Below, piece by piece: positions 52,951-63,467 of a DNA stretch of 64,000 nt; the first letter of the stretch is position 1; the number at the start of each line of letters is the position of its first letter. Source of the stretch: an uncultured Pelagibacteraceae bacterium (GTDB lineage: Bacteria; Pseudomonadota; Alphaproteobacteria; Pelagibacterales; Pelagibacteraceae); assembly GCA_902570425.1 (NCBI GenBank), contig CACFYB010000001.1, positions 62,001 through 126,000 of the forward strand, in the 5' to 3' direction. The notes under the pieces were generated by a model that made no database searches, was not told where the DNA came from, and worked only from the letters and a program-made list of their open reading frames with translations. The translations under genes and the position numbers were made by a program.

Positions 52951-54311
52951 TTTCATTAGTAACAGAATATTTTTTAGCTATTGCGCTCTTTTTTAGTTTT
53001 ATAACTTTAATCTTTTATGGATTTCCTGTAGCTTGGACTATGGGTGGTTTGGGAGTTCTATTTATATTTATTTCAATGATTTCTGATAATTTATTTGACA
53101 CTTTTTATGGAGTAGATTTTGGATTTGCATCCATGGTTGTTTATCGACTTTATGGTGTTATGGCTAACTGGGTTTTAGTGGCTTTACCGATGTTTATTTT
53201 TATGGGAATCATGATGGATAAGTCAGGTATTGCTGAGGATTTAATGACTGATCTGTCTAAATTGTTTGGTAAAACAAGAGGTGGACTTGCAATCTCAATT
53301 GTATTTATTGGAGTTTTGCTTGCTGCTTCAACAGGAATTATTGGTGCTGCAGTTGTATTGTTAACAATTTTAGGTGTCCCATTAATGTTGAAGAATAAAT
53401 ATAACCCAAATTTAGCATGTGGAGTAGTTTGTGCCACTGGAACTTTGGGAATTTTAATTCCTCCTAGCATTATGCTTGTAATTATGGGTGATCAAGTAAG
53501 AATATCAGTTGGTGACTTGTTTATGGGAGCGGTCTTTCCTGGACTATTGCTTGGCTTACTTTACACAATTTTTATTATTGTTTATGCTTACATGAACCCA
53601 AAAGCAGCTCCATTACCTCAAGATGCTGAACCTGTAGATTTTAAGATAGTCTTAAGAGTGTTAAAATCAATCATTCCACCAGCTTTATTAATTGTTGCGG
53701 TTTTAGGAAGTATATTTATGGGGATAGCGACTCCAACAGAAGCTTCAGGAGTTGGAGCTTTAGGTGCATCTCTGCTTGCATTGATTAGAGGACGATTATC
53801 ATTTTCTGATTTAAAAATAGTAATTAGAAAAACAACTCATACTACAGCTTATATTTTTGCACTTTTTGTTGGTGCAACAATGTTTGCATTAATTTTAAGA
53901 GGCTTGGGAGGCGATGAATTGATTGAAGGGGCTCTTAAAGCCTTACCTTTCGGAACTAGTGGGGTTGTCATTGTAGTTTTGTTTGTTGCCTTTTTATTAG
54001 GTTTCTTTTTAGATTGGATTGAAATTACCCTAATTATTTTGCCTTTCCTTGCGCCAGTAATGGTAGATTTAGGAGTAGATCTAGTATGGTTTATTGTGAT
54101 GTTTGCAGTGGTTTTACAAACTTCATTTATAACACCACCCGTTGGTTTTGCTTTATTCTATATGAAAGGTGTTGCTCCTCAAGGTATTTCAATAACAAAT
54201 ATTTATAAGGGAATAATTCCGTTTGTAATTCTTCAATTGATTGCAGTAGCAATAGTATTTAACTTTCCAGAAATAGTCACCTGGCTTCCCAAAGCTGCAT
54301 ACGGCCCATAA
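52947..54311 (+). CDS. TRAP transporter large permease (DctM family)
   Basis: 454 aa, about 12 TM segments. Family features: FYGFPVAWTMGGLGVLF, ALPMFIFMGIMMDKSGI, CATGTLGILIPPSIMLVIMGDQ and VLQTSFITPPVGFALFYMKG. It is co-linear with the large permease at 24.7 kb but not a recent duplicate. The next gene, a small secreted protein, begins 17 nt later. Confidence 0.93.
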   Translation: MISLVTEYFLAIALFFSFITLIFYGFPVAWTMGGLGVLFIFISMISDNLFDTFYGVDFGFASMVVYRLYGVMANWVLVALPMFIFMGIMMDKSGIAEDLMTDLSKLFGKTRGGLAISIVFIGVLLAASTGIIGAAVVLLTILGVPLMLKNKYNPNLACGVVCATGTLGILIPPSIMLVIMGDQVRISVGDLFMGAVFPGLLLGLLYTIFIIVYAYMNPKAAPLPQDAEPVDFKIVLRVLKSIIPPALLIVAVLGSIFMGIATPTEASGVGALGASLLALIRGRLSFSDLKIVIRKTTHTTAYIFALFVGATMFALILRGLGGDELIEGALKALPFGTSGVVIVVLFVAFLLGFFLDWIEITLIILPFLAPVMVDLGVDLVWFIVMFAVVLQTSFITPPVGFALFYMKGVAPQGISITNIYKGIIPFVILQLIAVAIVFNFPEIVTWLPKAAYGP

Positions 54312-54328
54312 GATAATATTTGACTAAT

Positions 54329-54772
54329 ATGAAAAAAATAAAATTAACTATAATTGTTTTTTTTATATTAAGTTTTACAAATTTTGTTAAAGCTGACTTA
54401 AATATATCCCTTAAAAAATATTTAGATGGCAAAGATATTGAGAAAGGCTCAACACAGATATATTTACTTAAAAGATGTAGTTCAGTATATGCATATGCCT
54501 CAGGAGTAATTCTAAAATCAGATGCAATAACTTCAAAAAACTTTATAGAAATCTCAAATAACTTACTGTTTAAGTCAGTTGAATTGATGGTTATTGATGA
54601 AAACAAAAAGTTGGAACAAGCACAAACAGAGGCTGAAACAAACAGAAAAGAATTATTTAATAATTATATAGTCGATGGTAAAAAAAATTGGGAAAAGAAT
54701 AAATCTCACTTCAAAGGGTCATATATATCTGAAGATATGGCAATTTGCTCAAAGTTAGTTGAGGATCAATAA
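54329..54772 (+). CDS. hypothetical secreted protein
   Basis: 147 aa from ATG 54329; the track's TTG 54320 adds three residues. A signal peptide (LTIIVFFILSFTNFVKA) is followed by an alpha-helical, charged body with two Cys (KRCSSVY and AICSKL) that may form a disulfide. Co-directional with the TRAP operon. No family recognised. Confidence 0.65.
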   Translation: MKKIKLTIIVFFILSFTNFVKADLNISLKKYLDGKDIEKGSTQIYLLKRCSSVYAYASGVILKSDAITSKNFIEISNNLLFKSVELMVIDENKKLEQAQTEAETNRKELFNNYIVDGKKNWEKNKSHFKGSYISEDMAICSKLVEDQ

Positions 54773-54817
54773 ATTTAAATGAAAAATTTTTATTGAATAA
54801 TCATTAGTAATCAATAA

Positions 54818-55797
<980 letters not shown>

Positions 55798-55798
<1 letters not shown>

Positions 55799-56958
55799 TG
55801 AATATTCACGAGCATCAAGCTAAACAAATTTTAAAAAAATTCGGTGCAGCAGTTCCCGAGGGAGTTTATGGTTTTACAGTTGAAGAACTTTTAGAGAAAT
55901 GTAAATCTTTAAAAACAAATAAATACGTGCTAAAAGCACAAATTCATGCTGGTGGAAGAGGAAAAGCAGGTGGTGTCAAAATTTTAGATAATTTAAATGA
56001 TCTTGAAAAATCTGCAAAAGAATTGTTTGGAAAAAAATTAGTTACACATCAAACGGGCCCAGAGGGAAGAGAAGTAAAAAGACTTTATGTTGAGGTTTCG
56101 TCAAATATTGAAAAAGAATTTTATTTATCATGTTTAGTAGATAGAGCTTCTTCGAAAATAGCATTTATTTCAAGTAATCAGGGTGGAATGGATATTGAAG
56201 AGGTAGCGATTAAATCTCCTGATAAAATTTTAACAAATAAAATTGAGTTAATTGATGAAATTTCAGATGAGGAGTGTGAGAAGATTATAGAGATATTTCA
56301 CTTAGAAGGAAATCCTAAGATCGAAGCAATTTCTTTAATAAAATCAATTTATAAAATGTTTATAAAAACTGATGCGAATATGGTTGAGATTAATCCATTG
56401 ATACTTACCAAAGAGAAAAAGATTATTTGTTTAGATGCAAAAGTCAATTTTGATAGCAATGCTTTATTTAGACAGCCAAAAATTTTAGAACTTAGAGATT
56501 TAAATGAAGAGGAACCAGCTGAAATAGAAGCTAGTAAATATGAGTTAGCTTATATTAAGTTAGATGGAAGTATTGGATGTATGGTTAATGGTGCTGGTTT
56601 GGCAATGGCAACAATGGATATAATTAAGTTGTACGGCGAAGAGCCAGCTAATTTTTTAGATGTTGGTGGAGGTGCCTCGAAAGAGAAAGTTTCAGCAGCT
56701 TTTAAAATAATTTTATCAGACAAGAATGTTAAAGGAATATTAATAAATATTTTTGGGGGGATTATGAGATGTGATGTTCTTGCTCAAGGAGTTGTAGACG
56801 CTGCAAAAGAGATGAATATTAATGTTCCTTTAGTAGTAAGATTAGCTGGAACAAATTTTAGAGAAGGAAAAGAGATATTAGATAATTCAGGCTTAAAATT
56901 AATTTCTGCAGAAAATCTTGATGATGCTGCAAAAAAAATAGTTGAGGCAATTAAATAG
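55798..56958 (+). CDS. sucC: succinyl-CoA ligase subunit beta
   Basis: 386 aa. ATP-grasp N-terminus [16 protein letters not shown] and [16 protein letters not shown]; nucleotide contacts near MVEINPLIL; the C-terminal ligase domain has [12 protein letters not shown] and [15 protein letters not shown]. Forms succinate and ATP/GTP from succinyl-CoA with SucD. Stop and sucD start are directly adjacent. Confidence 0.97.
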
Positions 56959-57834
56959 ATGTCAGTTTTAGTAAATAAAGAAACCAGATTAATTTGCCAA
57001 GGTTTTACAGGTTCACATGGTACTTTTCACTCTGAACAATCATTAAAGTATGGAACAAAATTAGTTGGAGGTGTTACCCCAAAGAAAGGTGGTCAAAAAC
57101 ATTTAGGGCTCCCAGTTTTCAATAGTGTAAAGGAAGCTAAAGAGTCTGAGGGTGCTAATGCAACAATGATTTATGTTCCCGCAAAATTTGCTGCAGCCGC
57201 AATTATTGAGGCAATTAATGAGTCTATTGAACTAATTGTTTGTATAACTGAAGGTATTCCTATTCAGGACATGTTGAAAGTAAAACAAAAACTATCAAAG
57301 TCCAAGTCGAGATTAATAGGTCCAAACTGTCCGGGCATTATAACTCCAGAAGAATGTAAGATTGGTATCATGCCAGGAAATATTCACAAGAAAGGGTCAG
57401 TAGGTATAGTTTCAAGATCAGGGACATTAACTTACGAAGCCGTTGCACAAACTACTGAAAATGGACTGGGACAATCAACTTGTATAGGTATTGGCGGAGA
57501 CCCTATTAACGGTACTAATTTCATTGATTGTTTGGATTTATTTTTGAATGACAAAGATACAGAGTCAATTTTAATGATTGGCGAAATAGGGGGTACTGCA
57601 GAAGAGGAAGCTGCAGAATTTATTAAAAACCATAAAATAAAAAAACCAATAGTTGGTTTCATAGCAGGAGTGACAGCCCCTCCTGGAAGGCGTATGGGTC
57701 ATGCAGGAGCAATTATTTCTGGAGGAAAAGGTGGTGCACAAGATAAGATAAAAAAAATGCAAGATTGTGGCATAACTATCGCAAACTCACCATCGAAAAT
57801 TGGAAAAACTCTTTTTGATAAATTGACTAATTGA
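56959..57834 (+). CDS. sucD: succinyl-CoA ligase subunit alpha
   Basis: 291 aa. CoA-binding [34 protein letters not shown], and the phosphorylated His in [15 protein letters not shown] (about 247). Partner of SucC. The gap to sucA is 31 bp with no terminator seen. Confidence 0.97.
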   Translation: MSVLVNKETRLICQGFTGSHGTFHSEQSLKYGTKLVGGVTPKKGGQKHLGLPVFNSVKEAKESEGANATMIYVPAKFAAAAIIEAINESIELIVCITEGIPIQDMLKVKQKLSKSKSRLIGPNCPGIITPEECKIGIMPGNIHKKGSVGIVSRSGTLTYEAVAQTTENGLGQSTCIGIGGDPINGTNFIDCLDLFLNDKDTESILMIGEIGGTAEEEAAEFIKNHKIKKPIVGFIAGVTAPPGRRMGHAGAIISGGKGGAQDKIKKMQDCGITIANSPSKIGKTLFDKLTN

Positions 57835-57865
57835 AAAATTCTTTTCTAGGTTTATATTAAAAAAA

Positions 57866-60739
57866 ATGTCTTCTTCTAAAAATTTAGAATTCGAAAAAAC
57901 TGGATTTCTTAATAAAAACAATAGTGCATTTATTGAACAGATGTATTTACTGTACATTAATCAAGATCCCAACTTACCAAGTAGTTGGAAAAATTATTTT
58001 GAGGAAATTGGAGAAGAAATAGATACTATTGTTAATGAAATAAATGGACCTTCTTGGAGTCCAAAAAAAAATAAAATTTCTATTAAAAATGTTCAAGAAA
58101 CATTCAAAGATAATAATCAGACAAATGAGTTAGAAGTAGTTAAATCTAATGCTAATTCAATTAAAGCAGTAGCGATGATAAGGTCTTATAGACAAAGAGG
58201 TCATTTAATTGCAAAACTCGATCCTTTGGAAATGATGAAATCTGAATATTTGGATGAATTGCATCCTGAGTCTTATGGTTTTGAAAAAGATGATTATGAT
58301 AAAAAAATTTTTTTAGATGGAATAATTAACAAAGAATATTCAAGTATAAGGGAAATTCTTAAATTTCTAAAAGACAAATATTGTGAGTCTATTGGATATG
58401 AGTATATGCATATTGCCAATCCTACAGAGAGAAAATGGTTTAGAGATAGAGTCGAAAAAACAGATGATTTCAAATTTACTCAAAATGGTAAAGAAGCAAT
58501 TTTGAATAAACTTATTCAAGCAGAGGGATTTGAAAAATTTTTGCACACTAAGTATGTTGGAACTAAAAGGTTTGGACTTGATGGTGGTGAAAGTTTAATT
58601 CCAGCACTTGAACAAATAATAAAAATCGGAGGTCAATCTCAAGTAAAAGAGGTCAAAATAGGAATGTCTCACAGAGGTAGACTTAATGTTTTAGCTAACG
58701 TGCTTCAAAAGTCTTATAAAAAAATTTTTAATGAATTTGCTGGAGAAATAAGTGGCTCAGCGGATGGAGCTGGTGATGTAAAATATCATTTAGGAGCTTC
58801 ATCAAATAGGGAATTTGATGGAAATTCTGTCCATGTTAGTTTAACTGATAATCCATCTCATTTGGAGGCTGTAAATCCAGTTGTTCTTGGACAAACAAGA
58901 GCTAAACAATTTTTTCATAAAGATAAAGAGAGAAAAAAAGTTATTCCAATTTTAATTCATGGTGATGCTGCTTTTGCTGGACAAGGTGTAGTTGCCGAAT
59001 GTTTTGCAATGTCGGGATTGCCGGGGCATAATACCGGTGGAACAATACATATTATTATTAACAATCAAATAGGATTTACTACAAGTCCGAGATTTGCAAG
59101 ATCTTCACCATATCCCTCAGATATAGCAAAAATGGTTGAAGCTCCTATAATTCATGTAAATGGTGATGATCCTGAAGCAGTTGTGTACGCTGCAAGAATA
59201 GCAACAGATTTTAGATTAAAATTTAATAGAGATGTAGTAATAGATTTGATCTGTTATAGAAGGTTTGGACACAATGAGGGCGATGAACCTTCTTTTACTC
59301 AACCATTAATGTATAAAAAGATTAGATCTCACCCTTCTCCTGTAAAAGTTTATGGAGAAAGACTTGTGGAGAGTCATTCGATTTCCAAAGATTTTTTAAA
59401 TTTATCAATTAAAAAATTTAAAGACTTATTGGACGATCAGTTTAAAAATGCGAAAGATTATAAACCAAAAATTGAATGGTTTGAGGGAACTTGGTCCAGA
59501 TATAAACCTGAAAAAGGAAAAGATAAAAGAGGCATTACTGGTGCTGATACTAAAAGATTAGTAGAAATCTCTAACAGAATTAATACTGTTCCAAACGAAA
59601 TAAATATTCATAAAACAATTTCAAAAATTTTTGAAAATAGAAAACTAAATGTAAAAAAAGGTTCTCAAATTGATTGGTCAACAGCAGAAGCACTTGCATT
59701 TGGCTCACTCTTAGAGGAAGGATATCCTGTTAGGTTAGTTGGTCAGGACTCAGGCAGAGGTACTTTTAGTCAAAGACACTCTGTTTTAAGAAATCAAATT
59801 GATAATTCAAGATACATTCCTTTAAACAATATTTCAAAGAATCAAAAAAATTTTGAAATTGTAGATAGTTTTTTATCTGAATTAGCTGTTTTAGGATTTG
59901 AGTATGGATATAGCTTAGTTGAACCTAACACACTTACTATATGGGAGGCTCAATTTGGAGATTTTGCAAATGGTGCACAAGTTGTAATTGATCAATTTAT
60001 AGCCTCTGGAGAAAGAAAATGGTCTAGGGCTTCTGGCTTAGTGATGTTGTTACCGCATGGCTATGAGGGTCAAGGACCAGAACATTCTTCAGCAAGATTA
60101 GAAAGATTTTTACAATTGTGTTCAAATGACAATATGCAAGTGATGAACTGTACTACTCCAGCGAATTACTTTCATGCACTGAGAAGACAAATGCATAGAG
60201 ATTTTAGAAAACCATTGATCATAATGACACCAAAGTCTTTGTTGCGTCACAAACATTGTGTGTCAAACCTAGATGATTTTGGTAAAAAAAATTCTTTTCA
60301 TAGAGTTTTGTGGGACCACGCAATTGATCCTAAAACCAAAGGGTTTATTAAGTTAAAAAAACCAGGAAAAATAAAAAAAGTGATATTATGTTCAGGAAAA
60401 ATATACTTTGATCTACTTGAGGCAAGAGAAAAATTAAAAAGGGATGATTTGGTATTTTATAGAATAGAACAGCTTTATCCATTTCCAGCAAAAGCTTTAG
60501 CAAATGAGCTTAAATCTTATGCAAAAAATGCTAAATTTTATTGGTGTCAAGAAGAGCCTAAAAATATGGGTGCTTGGTTTTCAGTAAGAGATTATATCCA
60601 ATGGACATTAGATAATATAAAGGCTAATAATAAAAATGTTTCTTATATTGGAAGAAGTCCAGATGCATCACCGGCTACAGGTTATGCTAAAAGACATATT
60701 TCTCAACAGCAAGAAATTATAAAAAAAGTTTTTGAATAA
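57866..60739 (+). CDS. sucA: 2-oxoglutarate dehydrogenase E1 component
   Basis: A 957-aa thiamine-diphosphate enzyme. N-terminal E2-binding motif SAFIEQMYLLYINQDPNLP, then IGMSHRGRLNVLANVL, ThDP/Mg site GDAAFAGQGVVAECF ... NNQIGFTT, RRFGHNEGDEPSFTQP, and the C-terminal domain QDSGRGTFSQRH and LLPHGYEGQGPEHSSARLERFLQL. Decarboxylates 2-oxoglutarate in the complex with SucB and Lpd. Confidence 0.98.
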   Translation: MSSSKNLEFEKTGFLNKNNSAFIEQMYLLYINQDPNLPSSWKNYFEEIGEEIDTIVNEINGPSWSPKKNKISIKNVQETFKDNNQTNELEVVKSNANSIKAVAMIRSYRQRGHLIAKLDPLEMMKSEYLDELHPESYGFEKDDYDKKIFLDGIINKEYSSIREILKFLKDKYCESIGYEYMHIANPTERKWFRDRVEKTDDFKFTQNGKEAILNKLIQAEGFEKFLHTKYVGTKRFGLDGGESLIPALEQIIKIGGQSQVKEVKIGMSHRGRLNVLANVLQKSYKKIFNEFAGEISGSADGAGDVKYHLGASSNREFDGNSVHVSLTDNPSHLEAVNPVVLGQTRAKQFFHKDKERKKVIPILIHGDAAFAGQGVVAECFAMSGLPGHNTGGTIHIIINNQIGFTTSPRFARSSPYPSDIAKMVEAPIIHVNGDDPEAVVYAARIATDFRLKFNRDVVIDLICYRRFGHNEGDEPSFTQPLMYKKIRSHPSPVKVYGERLVESHSISKDFLNLSIKKFKDLLDDQFKNAKDYKPKIEWFEGTWSRYKPEKGKDKRGITGADTKRLVEISNRINTVPNEINIHKTISKIFENRKLNVKKGSQIDWSTAEALAFGSLLEEGYPVRLVGQDSGRGTFSQRHSVLRNQIDNSRYIPLNNISKNQKNFEIVDSFLSELAVLGFEYGYSLVEPNTLTIWEAQFGDFANGAQVVIDQFIASGERKWSRASGLVMLLPHGYEGQGPEHSSARLERFLQLCSNDNMQVMNCTTPANYFHALRRQMHRDFRKPLIIMTPKSLLRHKHCVSNLDDFGKKNSFHRVLWDHAIDPKTKGFIKLKKPGKIKKVILCSGKIYFDLLEAREKLKRDDLVFYRIEQLYPFPAKALANELKSYAKNAKFYWCQEEPKNMGAWFSVRDYIQWTLDNIKANNKNVSYIGRSPDASPATGYAKRHISQQQEIIKKVFE

Positions 60740-60745
60740 CATATA

Positions 60746-62044
60746 ATGAGTGAAAAAATTTTAGTGCCTGTGCTTGGAGAAAGTATCAACGAGGCCACTG
60801 TATCAAAATGGTTGAAAAAAGAAGGTGATGTAGTTGAAGCTGATGAACCAGTTGTAGAATTGGAAACTGATAAAGTAAACTTAGAAGTACCCTCACCTGT
60901 ATCTGGAACTTTGACAGAAATAAACTCAAAAGATGGCTCTACAGTAGAAGTTGGTGCTCTATTAGGCTCTGTATCAGAGAATGGTTCTGCTACAAAAAAA
61001 AAAGAGAAAATTGAAAAAATTAAGCCAACAGTAGAAAAAGATAACGTAATTAAATTGGAAACACAAAATAATGGAGAAGAAACACAAATTTTTGATAAGA
61101 AAATTGAAGTTGAAGATGAGGAGGAAACGCCGTTAGTTCTTACAAAGGAAATAGAGAAAGAACCATCTAAAATGAAATCAAGAGATGATCAAAGTTTGTC
61201 TCCAGCAGTCAGAAAAATAGTTGCTGAAAATAAAATTGATATTTCATCAGTTGAAGGATCTGGAAAAAATGGGAGAATTTTAAAAGGAGACTTAATAGAT
61301 TTAATGGGAGTCAATCCACCTCCTTCAGAGAGGAAAATTAAGTATGGACAAGAAGAAAAAATTAAGATGACAAGATTAAGACAAACCATTGCTAAAAGAT
61401 TAAAGCAAGCTCAAGAAAATGCAGCTTTATTAACTACATTTAATGAAGTTGATATGTCAAATATTATGGATATGAGAAAAGAAAATCAGGAAGATTTTCA
61501 AAATAGATATGGTGTAAAACTAGGCTTTATGTCTTTTTTTGTAAAAGCTTGTGTAGTTGCATTGAAAAATTTCCCTGCAGTCAATGCTGAAATAGAAGGA
61601 GATACGATAGTTTACAAAAATTATTATAATATAAGTTTTGCAGTTGGGACTGATAAAGGTCTTGTAGTACCTGTATTGAAAAATGCTGATGAATTATCTT
61701 TTGCAGATATTGAAAAAAATATTAAACAAATTTCTGAAAAGGCCAAAGAGGGCAAACTTACAATAGAAGATTTACAAGGGGGAACATTTACTATTAGCAA
61801 TGGTGGTGTTTATGGTTCAATGTTATCTACACCAATACTTAACTTACCACAATCAGGTGTGTTGGGTATGCACAATATTGTTGATAGGCCAATAGTTGTT
61901 GATGGTGAAATTAAAATCAGACCAGTAATGTATTTGGCATTATCTTACGATCATAGAATAATTGATGGTAAAGAATCGGTCTCATTTCTAAAGATGATTA
62001 AAGAAAATTTAGAAGATCCAAGAAGGTTATTTTTAGATATTTAA
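60746..62044 (+). CDS. sucB: dihydrolipoyl succinyltransferase (E2 of 2-oxoglutarate dehydrogenase)
   Basis: 432 aa. Single lipoyl domain with the lipoyl-Lys in [14 protein letters not shown] (about 43), an acidic/Lys-rich linker, an E1/E3-binding domain ([20 protein letters not shown], about 152-190) and the catalytic acyltransferase domain with [11 protein letters not shown] and [13 protein letters not shown] (His/Asp). Starts 6 nt after sucA and ends directly before lpdA. Confidence 0.97.
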   Translation: MSEKILVPVLGESINEATVSKWLKKEGDVVEADEPVVELETDKVNLEVPSPVSGTLTEINSKDGSTVEVGALLGSVSENGSATKKKEKIEKIKPTVEKDNVIKLETQNNGEETQIFDKKIEVEDEEETPLVLTKEIEKEPSKMKSRDDQSLSPAVRKIVAENKIDISSVEGSGKNGRILKGDLIDLMGVNPPPSERKIKYGQEEKIKMTRLRQTIAKRLKQAQENAALLTTFNEVDMSNIMDMRKENQEDFQNRYGVKLGFMSFFVKACVVALKNFPAVNAEIEGDTIVYKNYYNISFAVGTDKGLVVPVLKNADELSFADIEKNIKQISEKAKEGKLTIEDLQGGTFTISNGGVYGSMLSTPILNLPQSGVLGMHNIVDRPIVVDGEIKIRPVMYLALSYDHRIIDGKESVSFLKMIKENLEDPRRLFLDI

Positions 62045-63445
62045 ATGGCAGAAAAATTTCAAGCAGTTGTAATTGGTGGTGGTCCAGGAGGTTATGTGTG
62101 TGCAATTAGATTAGCGCAGTTAGGATTAAAAACAGCATGCATTGAGTCTAGAGGAACACTTGGTGGAACTTGTTTGAACGTTGGATGCATTCCCTCAAAA
62201 AGTTTACTAAATTTATCAGAAGAATTTCATAAAGTTCAAAATTTATCAAATAAGGGAATTGAGATAGGAGAAGTAAAATTAAATTTATCGAAAATGATGA
62301 AAAGTAAAGATAAAGCCGTCACGATACTAACAAAAGGTGTTGAATTCCTATTAAAAAAAAACAAGGTAACTTATTTTAAAGGGACCGGGAGTTTTAAATC
62401 GAAAAATGAAGTTTTAATCAAAGACGAGAAAAATAAAGAAACAATAATAAGTTCTGAAAAAACAATTATCGCCACAGGTTCTGTCCCAGTTTCATTACCT
62501 GGGATTGATTTTGATGAAAAAACAATAGTCTCTTCTACTGGAGCTTTAAAATTGGAAAAAGTTCCAAAAAAAATGGTTGTTGTGGGTGGAGGATATATCG
62601 GTCTTGAAATGGGGTCTGTTTGGTCAAGATTAGGTTCAGAAGTGCATGTAATTGAATTTTTGGATCATATTACACCTGGAATGGACAAAGAAATTTCGCA
62701 GGAATTTATGAAGATTTTAAAAAAACAAGGTATTAATTTTCATATGCAACATAAAGTGGAAGCAGTGAAAACAAATGTTTCTGGAGCTATAGTTTCAACA
62801 AAAGATAAAGATGGAAATAAAAAAGATTTTAACACTGATGTAGTTTTAGTTTCTGTGGGGAGAAAACCTAATACAAACAATTTAAATTTAGAAAAAATAG
62901 GTGTCGAATTAGATGATAAAAAAAGAGTAAAAACTAATAAAGATTTTCAAACAAGCGTTAATAACATATATGCCATTGGTGATGTAATAGTTGGACCTAT
63001 GCTTGCTCACAAAGCTGAGGACGAGGGTATTGCTGTAGCAGAAAACATCGCAGGCCAATCAGGTCATGTAAATTACAATACTATTCCAGGAGTTATTTAT
63101 ACAACCCCCGAAGTTGCATCTATTGGACAAACAGAAGAGCAATTAAAAGAAAAAAATATTAAATATAGAATAGGTAAGTTTTCATTCATGGCGAATTCAA
63201 GAGCTAAAGCAATTGACGACTCTGAGGGTTTTGTAAAAATTTTAGCTGATGAAAAAACTGACAAAGTTTTAGGGGCACACTTGATAGGACCTCATGCTGG
63301 AGAATTAATAGCAGAAATTGGAATTGCGATGGAATTTGGAGCTAGTTCAGAGGACATAGCCAGAACTTGTCATGCACACCCAACATTTTCAGAGGCAGTT
63401 AAGGAGGCAGCATTATCTGTGGATAAAAGAGCAATACACTCTTAA
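62045..63445 (+). CDS. lpdA: dihydrolipoyl dehydrogenase (E3)
   Basis: 466 aa. FAD site GGGPGGYVCAIRLAQLG, redox disulfide GGTCLNVGCIPSKSLL (Cys about 44/49), NAD site VVGGGYIGLEMGSVW, second FAD segment IYAIGDVIVGPMLAHKAEDEG and the interface His-Glu in CHAHPTFSEAVKEA. Reoxidises E2 dihydrolipoamide. Last gene of the TCA block; start codon follows the sucB stop directly. Confidence 0.97.
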   Translation: MAEKFQAVVIGGGPGGYVCAIRLAQLGLKTACIESRGTLGGTCLNVGCIPSKSLLNLSEEFHKVQNLSNKGIEIGEVKLNLSKMMKSKDKAVTILTKGVEFLLKKNKVTYFKGTGSFKSKNEVLIKDEKNKETIISSEKTIIATGSVPVSLPGIDFDEKTIVSSTGALKLEKVPKKMVVVGGGYIGLEMGSVWSRLGSEVHVIEFLDHITPGMDKEISQEFMKILKKQGINFHMQHKVEAVKTNVSGAIVSTKDKDGNKKDFNTDVVLVSVGRKPNTNNLNLEKIGVELDDKKRVKTNKDFQTSVNNIYAIGDVIVGPMLAHKAEDEGIAVAENIAGQSGHVNYNTIPGVIYTTPEVASIGQTEEQLKEKNIKYRIGKFSFMANSRAKAIDDSEGFVKILADEKTDKVLGAHLIGPHAGELIAEIGIAMEFGASSEDIARTCHAHPTFSEAVKEAALSVDKRAIHS

Positions 63446-63467
63446 TATATTTTCATATTATCAAAAT

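Noticed and set aside
54277-54606. 109-aa minus-strand ORF spanning the dctM end and the next gene
   Set aside because: Opposes a signal-peptide-bearing gene in the operon direction; low plausibility as protein.
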